NCBI GenBank assembly: GCA_026929865.2
Contig: CM049402.1
Location: 28,921,001 to 28,985,000, forward strand
DNA: 64,000 nt
Direction of reading: 5' to 3'
DNA from: Hyperoplus lanceolatus
Lineage: Eukaryota; Chordata; Actinopteri; Uranoscopiformes; Ammodytidae
Shown here: positions 38,874 through 50,947 of the stretch, in pieces
Layout of the letters: every line of letters starts with the position of its first letter
Numbering within the stretch: the first letter of the stretch is position 1
Notes under the pieces: generated by a model
What the model saw: the letters and a program-made list of their open reading frames with translations, nothing else
Told to the model about the DNA's origin: nothing
Databases searched by the model: none
Position numbers and translations under genes: made by a program

Positions 38874-41800
38874 AACAAAAATGCTAGTGGAACAGAATCA
38901 CACCAAAGAGTCCTCATGTCCCAACCATTAATTCCATGCACTTTTCCACCTGTGTGTGTGCAACTGATTATCAATTGTAAACAGGTGTAATACCAACAGT
39001 AAATCAGAAGCTATTGCTGAACCATTTGGATTGCTTGCATAGGGCTTGTGTTTTCTGAAAGGTAACACTGATTTTGGTCCTCCGGCAGTAAAATCTCCGT
39101 TAGTGCTACAGGAATTGAGCAACTGAAGTTTGAACACACTTAATTAGAATATGTTCTACTATTTCCACCTAAATTACTTTTTTTTTGGCACACCGATGCC
39201 TGCAGATGAATAAAGCTAAGACTTATCAGCTGGAAAACACATCAGGACTACAGCCTGGAGCCTTACTTACTCAAAGTTCAAATTTGATTACAGTTCCCCC
39301 TGAAAATTAAGTTTTTCACATGTTTTTCTAAGGATATCCAGGCAGTGTCCAAAAAAGAAGGCTATTTGGATACTCCGAAGCACCCTCAGTAACCATGCTC
39401 ACATACCAATAGTTCATCAAAGGTCATAACGCAAAGCAAACTATTTCAATTCACATTATTTCAAAAATAAATGTCCATCAGTCTCAAAAAACTAAATATT
39501 TGCCCTTTGCTCATTTACGCAATGCAGACGGCATTGGCAGTCTGCAGATTGCTTTGAGCTCCTTCCACCCCCCTTCACACTAAAGCAGCTTCCCCATGTG
39601 CTTGGAACCTTATTAGCCACATAAAAAACAGATCACCCGCACAATGGGTTGCAAGAGGCTCAATCTTTACACAAAAGAAGGAAGGCAGGCTCTCCCCTTT
39701 CCACGCAACCTCCCTTTGCTAGTGTTGGCTGTGGGCAGGATACAGGCGCTCCTATTGGCTCAGGTGAGGGGTCAGTCAAAATATTAAGGTTTAATTGGAC
39801 ATTTTCAAACTATATGATAGCAGCAATGTTCACGTGCGAATGCGAGTAATGACAGAATATACCTTGGAAATTGGAAGCATCTGCCGGCTGATTTCCAACG
39901 ACGCAGCAGCTGTCCGTGGGGATTTATAGATGTCATAAACGTGTTTATTTTACTGGACTGGTTTGTGTGGTGGACCTTGCCAATGTAACTACGGCGTTTT
40001 TGTTGGTACGTTATTGATCGATAGTTTACTACTGTGAGGCTTCATAGTTGAGTTGCCTCAGCTTTGTAACTGTCTGCTTGCTTGTTGGTGGTCTGAGGCG
40101 TTTGATTTGACTTGCTGTTGTGATCGTATGATGAAATGATTTGCATCAAATGAATCACAAGAATCACAACTTTCCAAAGGTATGCCTCACAAGTACTCCC
40201 CTTAACATATTGTGTACACAGCATTAGTTGTATTATAAACCCATAGGATAAGAAACTAACTGAATAATGTGCCATCAAGGACACAGTACAAAGACATGTA
40301 TGACAAACTCCATGGATGCTGCAGCAACAAACACACATATTTCAGCAACAGGAGAGAGAGACTGGAGGCTACCGGACTTACACACTGCTAGGCTTGTCAC
40401 ATACACTTACACTGAGCGTTTTGTTGTTGTTGTACTCACTGGTTTCATTCAACTGATCCAACCAATTGATCCTGTGAGCCTGGTACACCCTGAATTTCCT
40501 CTACATACTGATCCAGGTTCAATGTCCTCTCCTCCTTCATTCTCCTCAAAAGTTTTTTTAAACATCTTGAGTTTAAGAGACAGTCTCCATCCCATTGGTA
40601 TTGCATGGTGAGGGGTGGAGCTTATTTTCATGCGGCCCGTAGGCAGGTTTCCTTGTCCACACAGTACAAGCGGCGAACAAGATTGTGTCTCTGCAAAAGT
40701 TTTCTGGATATCAATATAGGCTCATACTTATCTTTAGACCATATACTATTAAAATGGAAGTTTTCTCATTTCAAAACGCCACCTCAAGCGTTTTATTAGC
40801 CCAACGGCTTTTAACGGCTTTCAGTTTGTTTTCGCCAGGCTAGATGCTACAGAACGAGAATGATTCTACTACCGCCTCCAGTCCGCTACACTTGCCGCCC
40901 TCTTTCTTGATAGGTCCATAGTGCAGCTACGTCCATGCTACGTCATGCTTCCGGGCCGCATGGAATTTCCGGATTATACTTCCTTGTTGCGTCTCTGCGC
41001 CAATGAGCAGCTTTCATAGGAATGAATGGGCGCCGTGTTTCAATCCGGTGTCCATTTCTTTATATGTCCATGGGTAGCATCTTGGTTGTGTTTCTTCTTC
41101 TTCTCTGGTGTTTTTTTACGGCACTGGAAACCAATGGATTCCTACGATGAAAATGCATCCCCTAAAACACTATAGCTTAAGTTTGTGAATTTAGCAACAA
41201 AATGTTATACAATTTTACACAGACCACTTCAGAAGGCGCAAAAAACAAGCTGTATTAGCAGAGACAGAATACATCCATAATCCGCCGTTCCCCCACAAGC
41301 ATCATCGATATACCATGGTCTGAAAATGAATGTTGAAGCCTGCTATATATGACAAATCAATGAAAGTCAATAGGTGTCAATGGAGGGACAAAACTGTATT
41401 GAACCCCCCACCTACTCTGGTTGTCTCACACATATCAATAGGTGCTTGTAGCTCTAACAACTTTAATGAAGTCTGTCCCTTTCTCTCTCTCGCTCACACC
41501 TTTTAATCTGGTATTGACGGTTTTTTTTTGCCGTCCTTGTGATAACAACTTATAAATCACCTTTATGGAGACAGCAAATAAAGTGGTAACTACATCTGTT
41601 CAAAGGGCCCGTCAAGAGGAAACGGAGCTAGTAAAAGTAAGACATATGTAATAGGATTCTCTTTATTCCTGATAGAGTGGGGGGGGACAACTTCTCAGAC
41701 AACTATTGAGAGGGAAATTGAGGCGAGATTGAAATAGTTTTTTAAAGTAATTTTTCGCTCATCTTTGATGGTAAGGGTTTTTCTTTTTTTCACAGCTCAT

Positions 41801-42238
41801 TGTGAGCGAGTACACACGACAGTCTGGCAGTTGTTTGATGGTTGGCGGAGCAGGAGCTGGGCTGGAACGGCAGGTGCAGCAACAATTCAGAACATCTGCA
41901 TCTGTGTCTCGGTGGGAGGAGAAAAAAAAAACGGGCATTAAAACTGAAAAGCCAAAGCAAAATGGAACGGCGTCTGTCCCCTCTGTGTTTAATGCAGGCC
42001 GACCCCTTCCATTGTGATGCAGATACAGCGTCACCCCACCAGCACCTCAGGTGATTAGCCGCGCCGTGTTTGCCAGAGATTGTATAAACAAACAGGTGTC
42101 CGCCTCTCTCCCTATGCTGCTCATTATAACGCTGCTCTTGTTTTTTTGCTTTATTTTATTAGGTCTTTATCAACCTTACGGTGACTGTTTTTTAAGGAAC
42201 AGATATGCGTACTTTGAAACAAAGTACATAGTGTGTGT

Positions 42239-42279
<41 letters not shown>

Positions 42280-42822
42280 CACTTGTACATACAATTTTCT
42301 TTGTGAGAACAAATTACAATTTCAAAAGTGAGGAAATTTTTGGAAAGGTTATAATATGGGTTGGGGTAATGCATTTAGTTCCGGGTGTAAGGGGTTATAG
42401 GGAATGCATTATTTCAATGAATGTCCTCACAAGTATAGCCGTACAAACGTGTGTGTGTGTGTGTGTCCGTGCACCTGTGTGTGACAGTACGAGTGCTGCA
42501 TTTGTTCTGCATAGAGCCCCCGGCTTATTGGGGAATTTTCCCGGTCTCTAATGGGGTGTGAGAGAGAACAGTTCTTCTACATCTACATCTCTGTAAATGT
42601 GACTGAGGCAGACAGGCCATCTTGGCTAATGGCAGGTGAGAGATTGAAATGCTTCATGAAAAGGACAAAGGCAGGACACTCAGGTGTGCTAATGTCAGCT
42701 TTTAACATTTACCGAACAAAGGCCGGCTGGCAAGAGGAATGATACAGAAAGTGCTTTGGTTTAGGGCATAGTTACAAAAAGTTAGAGGTTGTGGTCATAG
42801 CAGTCACTTTTAGTGTTTACAG
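38874..42822. other. Unique DNA, no gene recognised
   Basis: A (TG)n microsatellite lies at about 42232-42279 and a shorter one at 42449-42467. The stretch about 40600-41080 is richer in CpG (CATGCGGCCCGTAGG, CTTCCGGGCCGCATGG) and has the feel of an old repeat, but I could not place its ends. The long open frame over 42051-42551 crosses the TG array and is a chance frame. Confidence 0.4.
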
Positions 42823-43266
42823 TAGGGGAGAACGGGGTAATTTGTTACACGGGTTGGTTGTCACAATCGTTATATCTCGGAACCAGAAGGCGCTGTCTAT
42901 GAAATTTTGGTATGTAAATATCCAGAATTGGGATCAGAGGTCACCTACATAGTCTTCATTGGAGTTAGACTGCTGAATTTGTGGTGAGATGACTGTGTTT
43001 TTCATGTCAAATTGAAAATATTTAGCTCCTCAGTATTTTTCTTCTACGCTTTTACACAATGGGTTTATAACAAAACACTTGTTAGCCATACAAAGTGTAA
43101 ATGGTAAACTATATTTTAGATTGTGGTTAGCAAGCTAATTAGTTGTCAGATGGTTGTTGGCCGTGATACTAGCAAGAAATTCAAGTTGGGGTTGGTCGTC
43201 ACATTTTTTGGGGGGTTGGTTGTCACATGTTATCTCAAGGCTGCAGCCAGAAAAGGAACCCAATAA

Positions 43267-43419
43267 CGAAATAAATTGTCAAGCTGTATCCTCACTGACA
43301 CCCTAGAGAAGGAAAGAATAGAACAGGAAAAGGCAGCTAGCATGCAAAAGAAAAAAGGGCAACAAAATCAAAACAACCCAGTGCATCCCAAACTAGACCA
43401 GCTGCCAAGGCTACAGTAA
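43267..43419 (+). pseudogene. Coding remnant in copy A, possible pogo/Tigger transposase C-terminus
   Basis: The open stretch reads SSCILTDTLEKERIEQEK, then KKKGQQNQNNPVHPKL to a stop. The same frame is open in copy B. A short hydrophobic start followed by a Glu/Lys/Gln-rich charged tail resembles the C-terminal tails of pogo/Tigger transposases in fish. It is too short and too charged for a firm assignment. The sequence CTACAG/GTAAGT-like at its end could instead be a splice donor. Confidence 0.35.
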
Positions 43420-43733
43420 GTTATGTAGGCCTATTTGTCAACTTAACAATGAAATTAAACTTTCAAATTTAGTTCTACTTTCTTGCCTTCTTTTTAAGAT
43501 TATTCCCATTAAGATAACATTGTGACAAACAACCCCATAGTGTTTGACAACCTGTCACAATGTGTAAGGGTGTCTTTGATGATTAATTTCTTCTTTATTA
43601 CAATAAGATAGAAAAAGTGAGGGGTACATATTTCAAGCAAACACCTTAAGCTTCAATTTAATGTAGGAATGACTATTGAAAGATGTTTAGGTGATAAGCA
43701 ATTCTCACTAGAGTAAAAAGTGTGCCTACTTAC

Positions 43734-44076
43734 TAGGGCTGCAACTAACGATTATTTTGATAATCGATTAATCTGTCGATTATTTTCTCGATTAATCGAT
43801 TATTAATCGATTAGTGTTTTGGTCTGTAAAATGTCAGAAAATGGTGGAAAAATGTTGATACATTTTCCAAAGCCCATTGTTATGTCCAAAACACACAGAT
43901 ATTTCAGTTTACTGTCATAATAGGATTAAAGAAACCAGAAAATATTTGCAATTGAGAAGCTGAAATCAGAGAATTGACATTTTTTATTAAAAAATTACTC
44001 GAAACGATTAATCGATTATCAAAATAGTTGGCGATTATTTTAATAATCGATTTGTTGATTAATCGTTGCAGCCCTA
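43734..44076. mobile_element. hAT MITE, 'TAGGGCTGCAA' family, copy 2 (nested)
   Basis: It begins TAGGGCTGCAACTAACGATT and ends AATCGTTGCAGCCCTA, flanked by the exact 8-bp duplication CTACTTAC (43726-43733, 44077-44084). It lies inside copy A of the GGGGAGAACGGGG element, so it inserted later. Its ends are better preserved than those of copy 1 at 37107-37467, which suggests a younger or better-kept copy. Confidence 0.95.
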
Positions 44077-44098
44077 CTACTTACCCCGTTCTCCCCTA

Positions 44099-45521
44099 TT
44101 CGGCAAAAACTGTATTAGTACCAAAATGTGCAGTCTACTGTAAATCACAGCAAACAGGAGCTCATCCCTGACCCTTCTATAGCTAACTGCACAAAAGCCC
44201 TTTGAGTTTAGAAATTTGATTGGCAGTGTGTTCTGTGTGAATACCATGAGAGATAATTCAGGAAGAGTGTGCAAGATATAGAGAATTGTGTGTACTGTTG
44301 TGAAAAATGTGTGTTTTCTAATGAGAATATGAGTCTAAGGCAGGAAATTGGTTAAGCAGTTGGTAAATTAGTTTCAGATTGTGCACATTGTGTCTGATGT
44401 TCCAAAAAAATTGTTTAAACAATTGTGAAAAACTGTAAGTAAGCGAGGTATGGGTCTTGCTGAAGCTGTGCATGTGTGTGTGTGTGTGCATTTTTGTATG
44501 TGCACTTGCTCGCCTCGGGAGCTTTTGTGCGACTTGTAGAGAGTGGGTGGCTTTGCGGCAGGCTCCAAAAACATTCTGCGTCAGCATCTTTTTCTCTAGC
44601 GACCAATTAGCTTAGACCTTAAAAGAGCTTAAAAAATTCAAAATAACTTTTTCTCCATTTGCATCTTTTTCATTTGCTTATCTCTCATTCAACCGGTAGC
44701 ACTTTCTCTGCCTCCCAGGCTTTCTTCTGCTTCAGTGATGTCACACCTGCAAGATAATTGGATAAACTCAATTCAAAGCAAAAGCCCATGGATTCCGAGA
44801 AGACAGTGAGGAAACCATCAACCACTGCAGAAAACGGGGCCGAATGCTGAATACTTTGAGGTAGATAAATATGAACGCTCACCCCCGACACATTTTGTAA
44901 ATTGGGGGAATTCAAAGACTCGGAGCGTCATTATTATTTAATGATACAATTTATCATGACAATAATCAGTTGTTTAGCCCTTAGAAAAGCTCTATGGCAC
45001 AAATACACACCACATCATGTACTTATTTTACGTATCCCATTCTTGAGCTGTGGTGTTTTATCAAAAGTGAGGAAATTCCACTTTTGGTGCTTTTTTTTGT
45101 CTTGCATATGTGCGTGCACGTATACACGTCTGTATGCGAGTGTGTGTACTAAACGTCTGCACTGTTTATGTATACGTGCAGGGGTAAACCCAGGGCCCTC
45201 CATTCCCAACCATTCTCTGTGGATCAATTTCCCTCTGAATCTGGATGAATTATTTATGTTCACATTCTGTTTTTCACTGATGGGGAAATCATTTGAGATT
45301 GATTTTTTTTTAACTCCCAATGAATTCATCAGTTGTTTAAGGTGTCAATATTATTCTGAGATATTGCCCCGGTAGAGAGAAAGCTCAGATCGGGATTCCT
45401 GGCGTAGTGACTTTGTTGCTCTGACCTTGAGCCGGCAGCTTAACCCGGCACGCACCGATACATAACATATTGTATATTATTCATTGATGCTATTCACCTT
45501 CATACCACCCAGGCAGCCATG
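44099..45521. other. Unique DNA, nothing recognised
   Basis: A short (TG)n run lies at about 44471-44488. The 157-codon open frame at 44902-45375 has no domain, signal or family resemblance and is probably chance. Confidence 0.45.
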
Positions 45522-45856
45522 TTAAAGGTGTAGTCAATGATTCCGGAGAAGACTTGTTTTCAGGAATTGGTTTTTGTCCAAATCAGTAAATATCTCCTCA
45601 AGATCAGTTACCTGATGTCCGTAACTTGTGTGTGCTGAAAAGAAAATCCAGTGTTTATACACAGCGGGCATGTTGTTTACATACACTTTGTTTAAATGTC
45701 AGTTTACAGAGCCTAGGCACCCCCCAAAAAAGCAGTGTACACACAGAAAGGTGAAAACAAACTCGGTGTTGCTTGATCGTGAGGAGATATTAACTGATTT
45801 TGACAAATTGATTTTGACAACAACCGTTCTCCAGAATCGCTGACTCCACCTTTTAA
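45522..45856. mobile_element. TTAA-type MITE, copy 4
   Basis: It begins TTAAAGGTGTAGTCAATGAT and ends CCAGAATCGCTGACTCCACC then TTTTAA. TTAA is at both edges. It has the inner AATATCTCCTCA / TGAGGAGATATT pair and the AGAGCCTAGGC core. It lies between the two inverted GGGGAGAACGGGG elements. Confidence 0.85.
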
Positions 45857-47677
45857 GTAGACTTTTCAGAATGCAGTGTGTTACATAACAAGCAACCTGC
45901 ATCAGTGGCCGCCGCAGATGTTTTTTGCATCTTAAATGTCTGGAGCATCAAGACGTGTTCTACTGCTTCCACTTTCAAGTTTCATTATGACTTAATTAAA
46001 GTTTAAAATTAAATCCGGGCGTCTAACTCTGCGGAGGGCTTAAAGGAAAAGAGGATTCCCCCACAGCACATCTCTTCCTATAATTCAGCGGGGCCAAGTG
46101 ACTTAAGAGACAAATGATATTGTTAGCTTAATGTCAAGGGTGGTGCCAACGCCCGCTCTGAGGCAGTGATTGACGGCTCTGTTTGTTGCGAGACCTCAGC
46201 CAGAACGGGGATGAATAGAGCACAGTTAGTGTTGCCAGCTCGCGAGATCAATAGGCTGCAGTCTCAGGTAAGCACTGTGGCTTCACCCTTCGGGCATTTC
46301 CTGAAACGATGATAAATGCTCGGTGTTGCTCGCTTTGAAACGTGATATTTTTCATTTGTCACATTATATCATGTCATATCAGTGATTATACAGGGGAAAG
46401 AAATGAGGGAGCGGAGGCTATATACTGTGCAGACTGTTATTCCATTATCTCACGGAATAATGTTTTTTTTTTTGCGCACACAGCCTCAGTGGGCCCCTTG
46501 ATAACAGCCAAGCAATATGAACGCCAGGATATTAGAAAAATCCGTGTTAAAAGTTTTAGCACTTCTTCAATTCTTTCTGGTGAATTATCAAAGTAAACCA
46601 GCCGTGCTCAGTCGCCTGTCAGCAGTACATTTGAGCTGCTCGTCCCACAAGGTTTGTCTTGTGTTTGGGGCTGACTTAATAAGATGCTACCGTGAGTACG
46701 CGCTCTGCATGTGGAAAAGGAGGAAAGAATGCAAGGGGGGGGGGGGGAGGGATCTCATTGCAACATGACCGCCAGTAAGCCAACCGCACAGGGCTCCCGC
46801 GAGACCTATCAGCGTCTTCGGAAAGGCAACAAATGGCTTTACTGCCCCTCGTCCCAGTATAGGAGAGAGAGGGGGGCTGTGGGAATGACCTGTAAAACAA
46901 ACACATCACCACATTCAATCTGTTGCTTTATTAATCTAATCAGTGGACACGTTCAATGATCCTCAGAGACGGGCCGTCACCGCACTGCAGAGGAAAGCAA
47001 CCCAGATAATGGATGTCTGGTCCATTGAAAATAGTTCCAAAGATGACTTCCTTTTGCTAATCAAAGTAGAATAAAATGATGTGAGGGATTTTAAAAATAG
47101 TCGGTTTCGCTTCTGTGAAAAACATGTTTTCTGAGATTAAATACTGAAGGTTTTGTATGTTTGCAATTATCCCTCATCTCATATAAGTCAACAGAAAACA
47201 ATTCGGCAGTAGGACCTTGAGCGATTTCTCTTAATTTTGATATGACACTATCTGAAAACGGAGAACAGAACATGACTAATATGCTTCTTTGATTTCATTA
47301 ACAATAATAATTGATATTGAAAAAGTCACTGATTATTCGCTTGATAAATCTGATGAACCCTTTTCTTTGAAACATTTTTAATTAAATATCATGGAGGAAC
47401 ACAGAAATCAAACTAAATTATTTAGGCGTTGCATCAGATTCACACAACTGCCCACATATGTAAACACATACAATAGGGTGATAGCCGTATAACCAAAGAT
47501 TGAAGATGAAGGAAAGAGAAATAATAGGGAAAAAATAACAGAAAAACAAACAAGAAAATAAGTGGACTAAAAAGTTGCTATTATTTGATGGTTGGCATAC
47601 CAGACAAGGGACGTGGCAAGGTTCTCAAAAGAAAATGGTTTGAAAATAAGTTTTTAACTTAAATGCATAGCATCATG
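45857..47677. other. Unique DNA with a candidate splice donor and a poly-G run
   Basis: The stretch 46020-46300 is balanced in composition and ends an open segment (46127-46267, 47 codons) exactly at a strong donor-like CAG/GTAAGC. No upstream acceptor or protein family was recognised, so this is not called as an exon. A run of G lies at about 46736-46747. Confidence 0.35.
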
Positions 47678-48621
47678 TAGGGGAGAACGGGGTAAGTAGG
47701 CCCACTTTTTACTCTAGTGAGAATTGCTCATCACCAAAACATCTGTCAATAGCCATTCCTACATTAAATTGAAGCTTAAGGTGTTGGCTTGAAATGTGTG
47801 TCTCTCTTTTTTTCCAACTTATTGTAATGAAGAAGTAATTTACCATCAAAGACACTCTGACACATTGTGACAACCAACCCCATCAAGGGGTCGTCACACA
47901 CTATGGGGTTGTTTGTCACAATGTTATCTTAATGGGAAAAATCTTAAAAAGAAGGCAATGAGGCAGAACCAAATTTGAAAGTTTAATTGCATTGTCAAGT
48001 TGACAAATAGGCCTACATAACTTACTGTAGCCTTGGCAGCTGGTTTAGTTTGGGATGCACTGGGTTGTTTTGATTTTGTTGCCCTTTTTTCTTTTGCTTG
48101 CTAGCTGCCTTTTCCTGCTCTATTCTTTCCTTCTCTGGGGTGTCAGTGAGGATACAGCTTGACAATTTCTTTCGTTATTGGGTTCCTTTTCTGGCTGCAG
48201 CCTTGAGATAACATGTGACAACCAACCCCCCAAAAAATTTGACGACCAACCAACCTGAATTTCTTGCTAGCATCAAGGCCAACAACCATCTGACAACTAA
48301 TTAGCTTGCTAACAACAATCTAAACTATAGCTTACCCTTCACACTTTCTGAGGGTAACACGTGTTTTGTTATAAACCCATTGTGTAAAAGCCTAGAAGAA
48401 AAATACTGAGAAGCAAAATATTTTGAATTTGACATGAAAAACACAAAACATCCTCTCACCTGAAATGCAGCTGTCTTCCTCCAAGGAAGTATATGTATGT
48501 GACCTCTGATCCCAATTCTGGACCTTTTTTATATCAACATTTCAGAGCTAGCGCGCTCTGGTGGCGAGATATAACGAATGTGACATCCAACCCATGTGAC
48601 AAATTACCCCGTTCTCCCCTA
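47678..48621 (-). mobile_element. GGGGAGAACGGGG-ended DNA element, copy B
   Basis: It has the same termini as copy A (TAGGGGAGAACGGGGTAAGT ... ATTACCCCGTTCTCCCCTA) but the interior is reversed. At 944 bp it is close to copy A without the nested hAT MITE (about 925 bp). The charged 50-codon remnant is open here too (48022-48174, minus strand). TA edges are visible on both sides. Confidence 0.85.
48022..48174 (-). pseudogene. Coding remnant in copy B, same as that of copy A
   Basis: It reads SSCILTDTPEKERIEQEK then KKKGQQNQNNPVHPKL, differing from copy A by a few substitutions (for example Leu to Pro after TDT) and without a frameshift. Two open copies could reflect recent divergence rather than selection. 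Confidence 0.35.
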
Positions 48622-48954
48622 CCTTAACCAGTGTGCAGAAGAGGGGTGGAGCAGAACCTCTATTTCAAATTCAAATCAGACAAGGTTTGGAAGACTGATT
48701 GTTGGCTAAGAAAAGACCAAAAGGGACAGCACTGATACCATTTGCATTCCACTCATTCACACTTTCTGCAATATCGGTAGGTTGTTTAAATGGATAATAA
48801 TAAATGGCAATTTTTTTGCTGGTTCAGAATTATTTCCCCCCCATAGAACTATAAAAAATAATGTCTATACCTATATATTTTTATAAACATATCATTATTA
48901 TATTAGGCTAATAATAACAAACATTTCATTCTTTTAATGAAAACCATACTTTAA
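48622..48954. other. Unique AT-rich spacer, nothing recognised
   Basis: 333 bp of AT-rich DNA between element copy B and the LINE, with no feature seen. Confidence 0.5.
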
Positions 48955-48966
48955 AACATTGAACAT

Positions 48967-48989
48967 CATCATCATCATCATCATCATCT
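48967..48989. repeat. (ATC)n run, 3' tail of the LINE
   Basis: About eight CATCAT-type triplets, read as (GAT)n at the LINE's 3' end on the minus strand. Short tandem-repeat tails replace poly-A in RTE and I-group elements. Confidence 0.9.
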
Positions 48990-48997
48990 TCAACGGC

Positions 48998-50947
48998 TTA
49001 TCCGAAATCGGGTCGCGGGGGCAGCAGCTTGTGCAGGGAACCCCAAACTTCTCTTTCCCGGGCCACTTCAACCAGCTCTGACTGGGGGATCCCGAGGCGT
49101 TCCCAGGCCAGCGTGGAAATATAATCTCCCCACCTAGTCCTGGGTCTTCCCCGAGGCCTCCTCCCAGCTGGACGCTCCTGGAACACCTCCCTAGGGAGGC
49201 GCCCTGGGGGCATCCTTACCAGATGCCCGAACCACCTCAACTGGCTCCTTTCAACGCAAAGGAGTAGCGACTCTGCCCCGAGTTCCTCACGAATGACTGA
49301 GCTTCTCACCCTATCTCTAAGGGAGACGCCAGCCACCCTCCTGAGAAAGCCCATTTTGGCCGCTTGTACCCGCGATCTCGTTCTTTCGGTCATTACCCAG
49401 CCTTCATGACCATAGGTGAGGGTAGGAACAAAGATCGCCCGGTAGATCGAAAGCTTTGCCTTACGACTCAGCTCTCTTTTCGTCACAACAGTGCGGTAAA
49501 GCGAGTGCAAAACCGCCCCTGCTGCTCCGATTCTACGGCCAATCTCACGCTCCATTGTTCCCTCACTCGCAAACAAGACCCCGAGGTACTTGAACTCCTT
49601 CACTTGGGGTAAGGACTCATTCCCTACCTGTAGTAGACAATCCATCGGTTTCCTGCTGAGCACCATGGCCTCCGATTTAGAGGTGCTGATCCTCATCCCA
49701 ACCGCTTCACACTCGGCTGCAAACCGATCCAATGAGAGCTGAAGGTCACAGGCCGATGATGCCATCAGAACCACATCATCTGCAAACAGCAGAGATGAGA
49801 TCTTCAGACCACCAAACTGCAACCCCTCCCCACCACGACTACGCCTTGATATCCTGTCCATAAATATCACAAACAGGATTGGTGATAAAGCGCAGCCCTG
49901 GCGGAGGCGAACCCCCACCGGAAACGAGTCTGACTTACTACCGAGAACCCGTACACAGCTCTCGCTTTGAGCGTACAGAGATTGGATGGCCCTGAGAAGA
50001 GACACCCTCACCCCATACTCCCGCAGCACCCCCCACAGTATCTCCCGGGGAACCCGGTCATAAGCCTTCTCCAGATCCACAAAACACATGTAGACTGGAT
50101 GAGCAAACTCCCAAGCTCCCTCTAGGATCCTTGCGAGAGTGAAGAGCTGGTCCGTTGTTCCACGGCCAGGACGGAATCCGCATTGTTCCTCTTCAATCTG
50201 AGGTTCGACTATCGGCCGAACCCTCCTTTCCAGCACCTTGGAGTAGACTTTGCTGGGAAGGCTGAGAAGTGTGATACCCCGGTAGTTGGCACACACTCTC
50301 TGGTCCCCCTTTTTAAAAATAGGAACCACCACCCCGGTCTGCCACTCCTTCGGCACTGTACCCGACTTCCACGCAATGTTGAAGAGGCGTGTCATCCAAG
50401 ACAGCCCCTCCACACCCATTGCTTTCAGCATTTCTGGACGGATCTCATCAACCCCCGGGGCTTTGCCACTGTGGAGTTGTTTGACTACCTCAGTGACTTC
50501 CACCAGGGACATTGACGATGATCCCCCATCAGCCTCCAGCTCTGCCTCCAACATAGAGGGCGTGTTAGTCGGATTCAGGAGTTCCTCAAAGTGCTCTTTC
50601 CACCGACCGACTACCTCCTCAGTTGAGGTCAACAGCGTCCCATCCTTACTGTACACAGCTTGGATAGTTCCCCGCTTCCCCCTCCTGAGGTGCCGGACGG
50701 TCTTCCAGAAACACTTTGGTGCCGACCGAAAGTCCTTCTCCATGGTTTCTCCGAACTTCTCCCACACCCGCTGCTTTGCCTCTGACACGGCAGAAGCTGC
50801 AGCCCTTCGGGCCTGTCGGTACCTTGCAACTGCCTCAGGAGTCCCCCGAGATAACATATCCCGGAAGCACTCCTTCTTCAGTCGGACGGCTTCCCTGACC
50901 ACCGAGGTCCACCATGGCGTTTCGAGGGTTACCGCCCCTTGAGGCAC
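48998..50947 (-). pseudogene. LINE reverse transcriptase and C-terminal domain (long intact part)
   Basis: This is a 649-residue open stretch; the first nine residues are out-of-frame text and the real sequence starts at about TPWWTSVVRE. The reverse transcriptase spans about residues 200-470: KKGD..CANYRGITLL (212-228), GFRPGRGTTDQ (257-267), motif A MCFVDLEKAYDRV (287-299, Asp291), motif B RLRQGCALSPILF (347-359), motif C LLFADDVVLMA (386-396, Asp390 and Asp391) and the primer-grip region EFKYLGVLF (451-459). All catalytic Asp residues are present. The C-terminal part (about 530-649) has SQLRWFGHLVRMPPGRLPRE and a RRPRGRPRTRW basic stretch, as in RTE-like proteins. It makes cDNA at the nicked target. 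No RNase H domain. It is inactive here only because the upstream domain is out of frame. Confidence 0.92.

Larger units (their letters stand above)
42823..44098 (+). mobile_element. GGGGAGAACGGGG-ended DNA element, copy A (interrupted)
   Basis: It starts TAGGGGAGAACGGGGTAA and ends TTACCCCGTTCTCCCCTA, near-perfect 18-bp terminal inverted repeats; TA at both edges would fit a TA target duplication. The interior is AT-rich with repeated GGTTG(G)TTGTCACA words and a 50-codon open remnant (43267-43419). A hAT MITE sits inside near the right end (43734-44076). Copy B at 47678-48621 matches in reverse orientation. TA flanks and the remnant suggest a pogo/Tigger-type derivative, but this is unproven. 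Confidence 0.8.

Noticed and set aside
42051-42551. 166-codon open frame with hydrophobic start
   Set aside because: It crosses a TG array read as Cys-Val repeats; no conserved domain, no splice context.
44902-45375. 157-codon plus-strand open frame
   Set aside because: Cys/Phe-rich chance frame in AT-rich DNA; resembles no family and overlaps other open frames of equal weight.
50286-50942. 218-codon plus-strand frame
   Set aside because: Antisense shadow of the reverse transcriptase gene.
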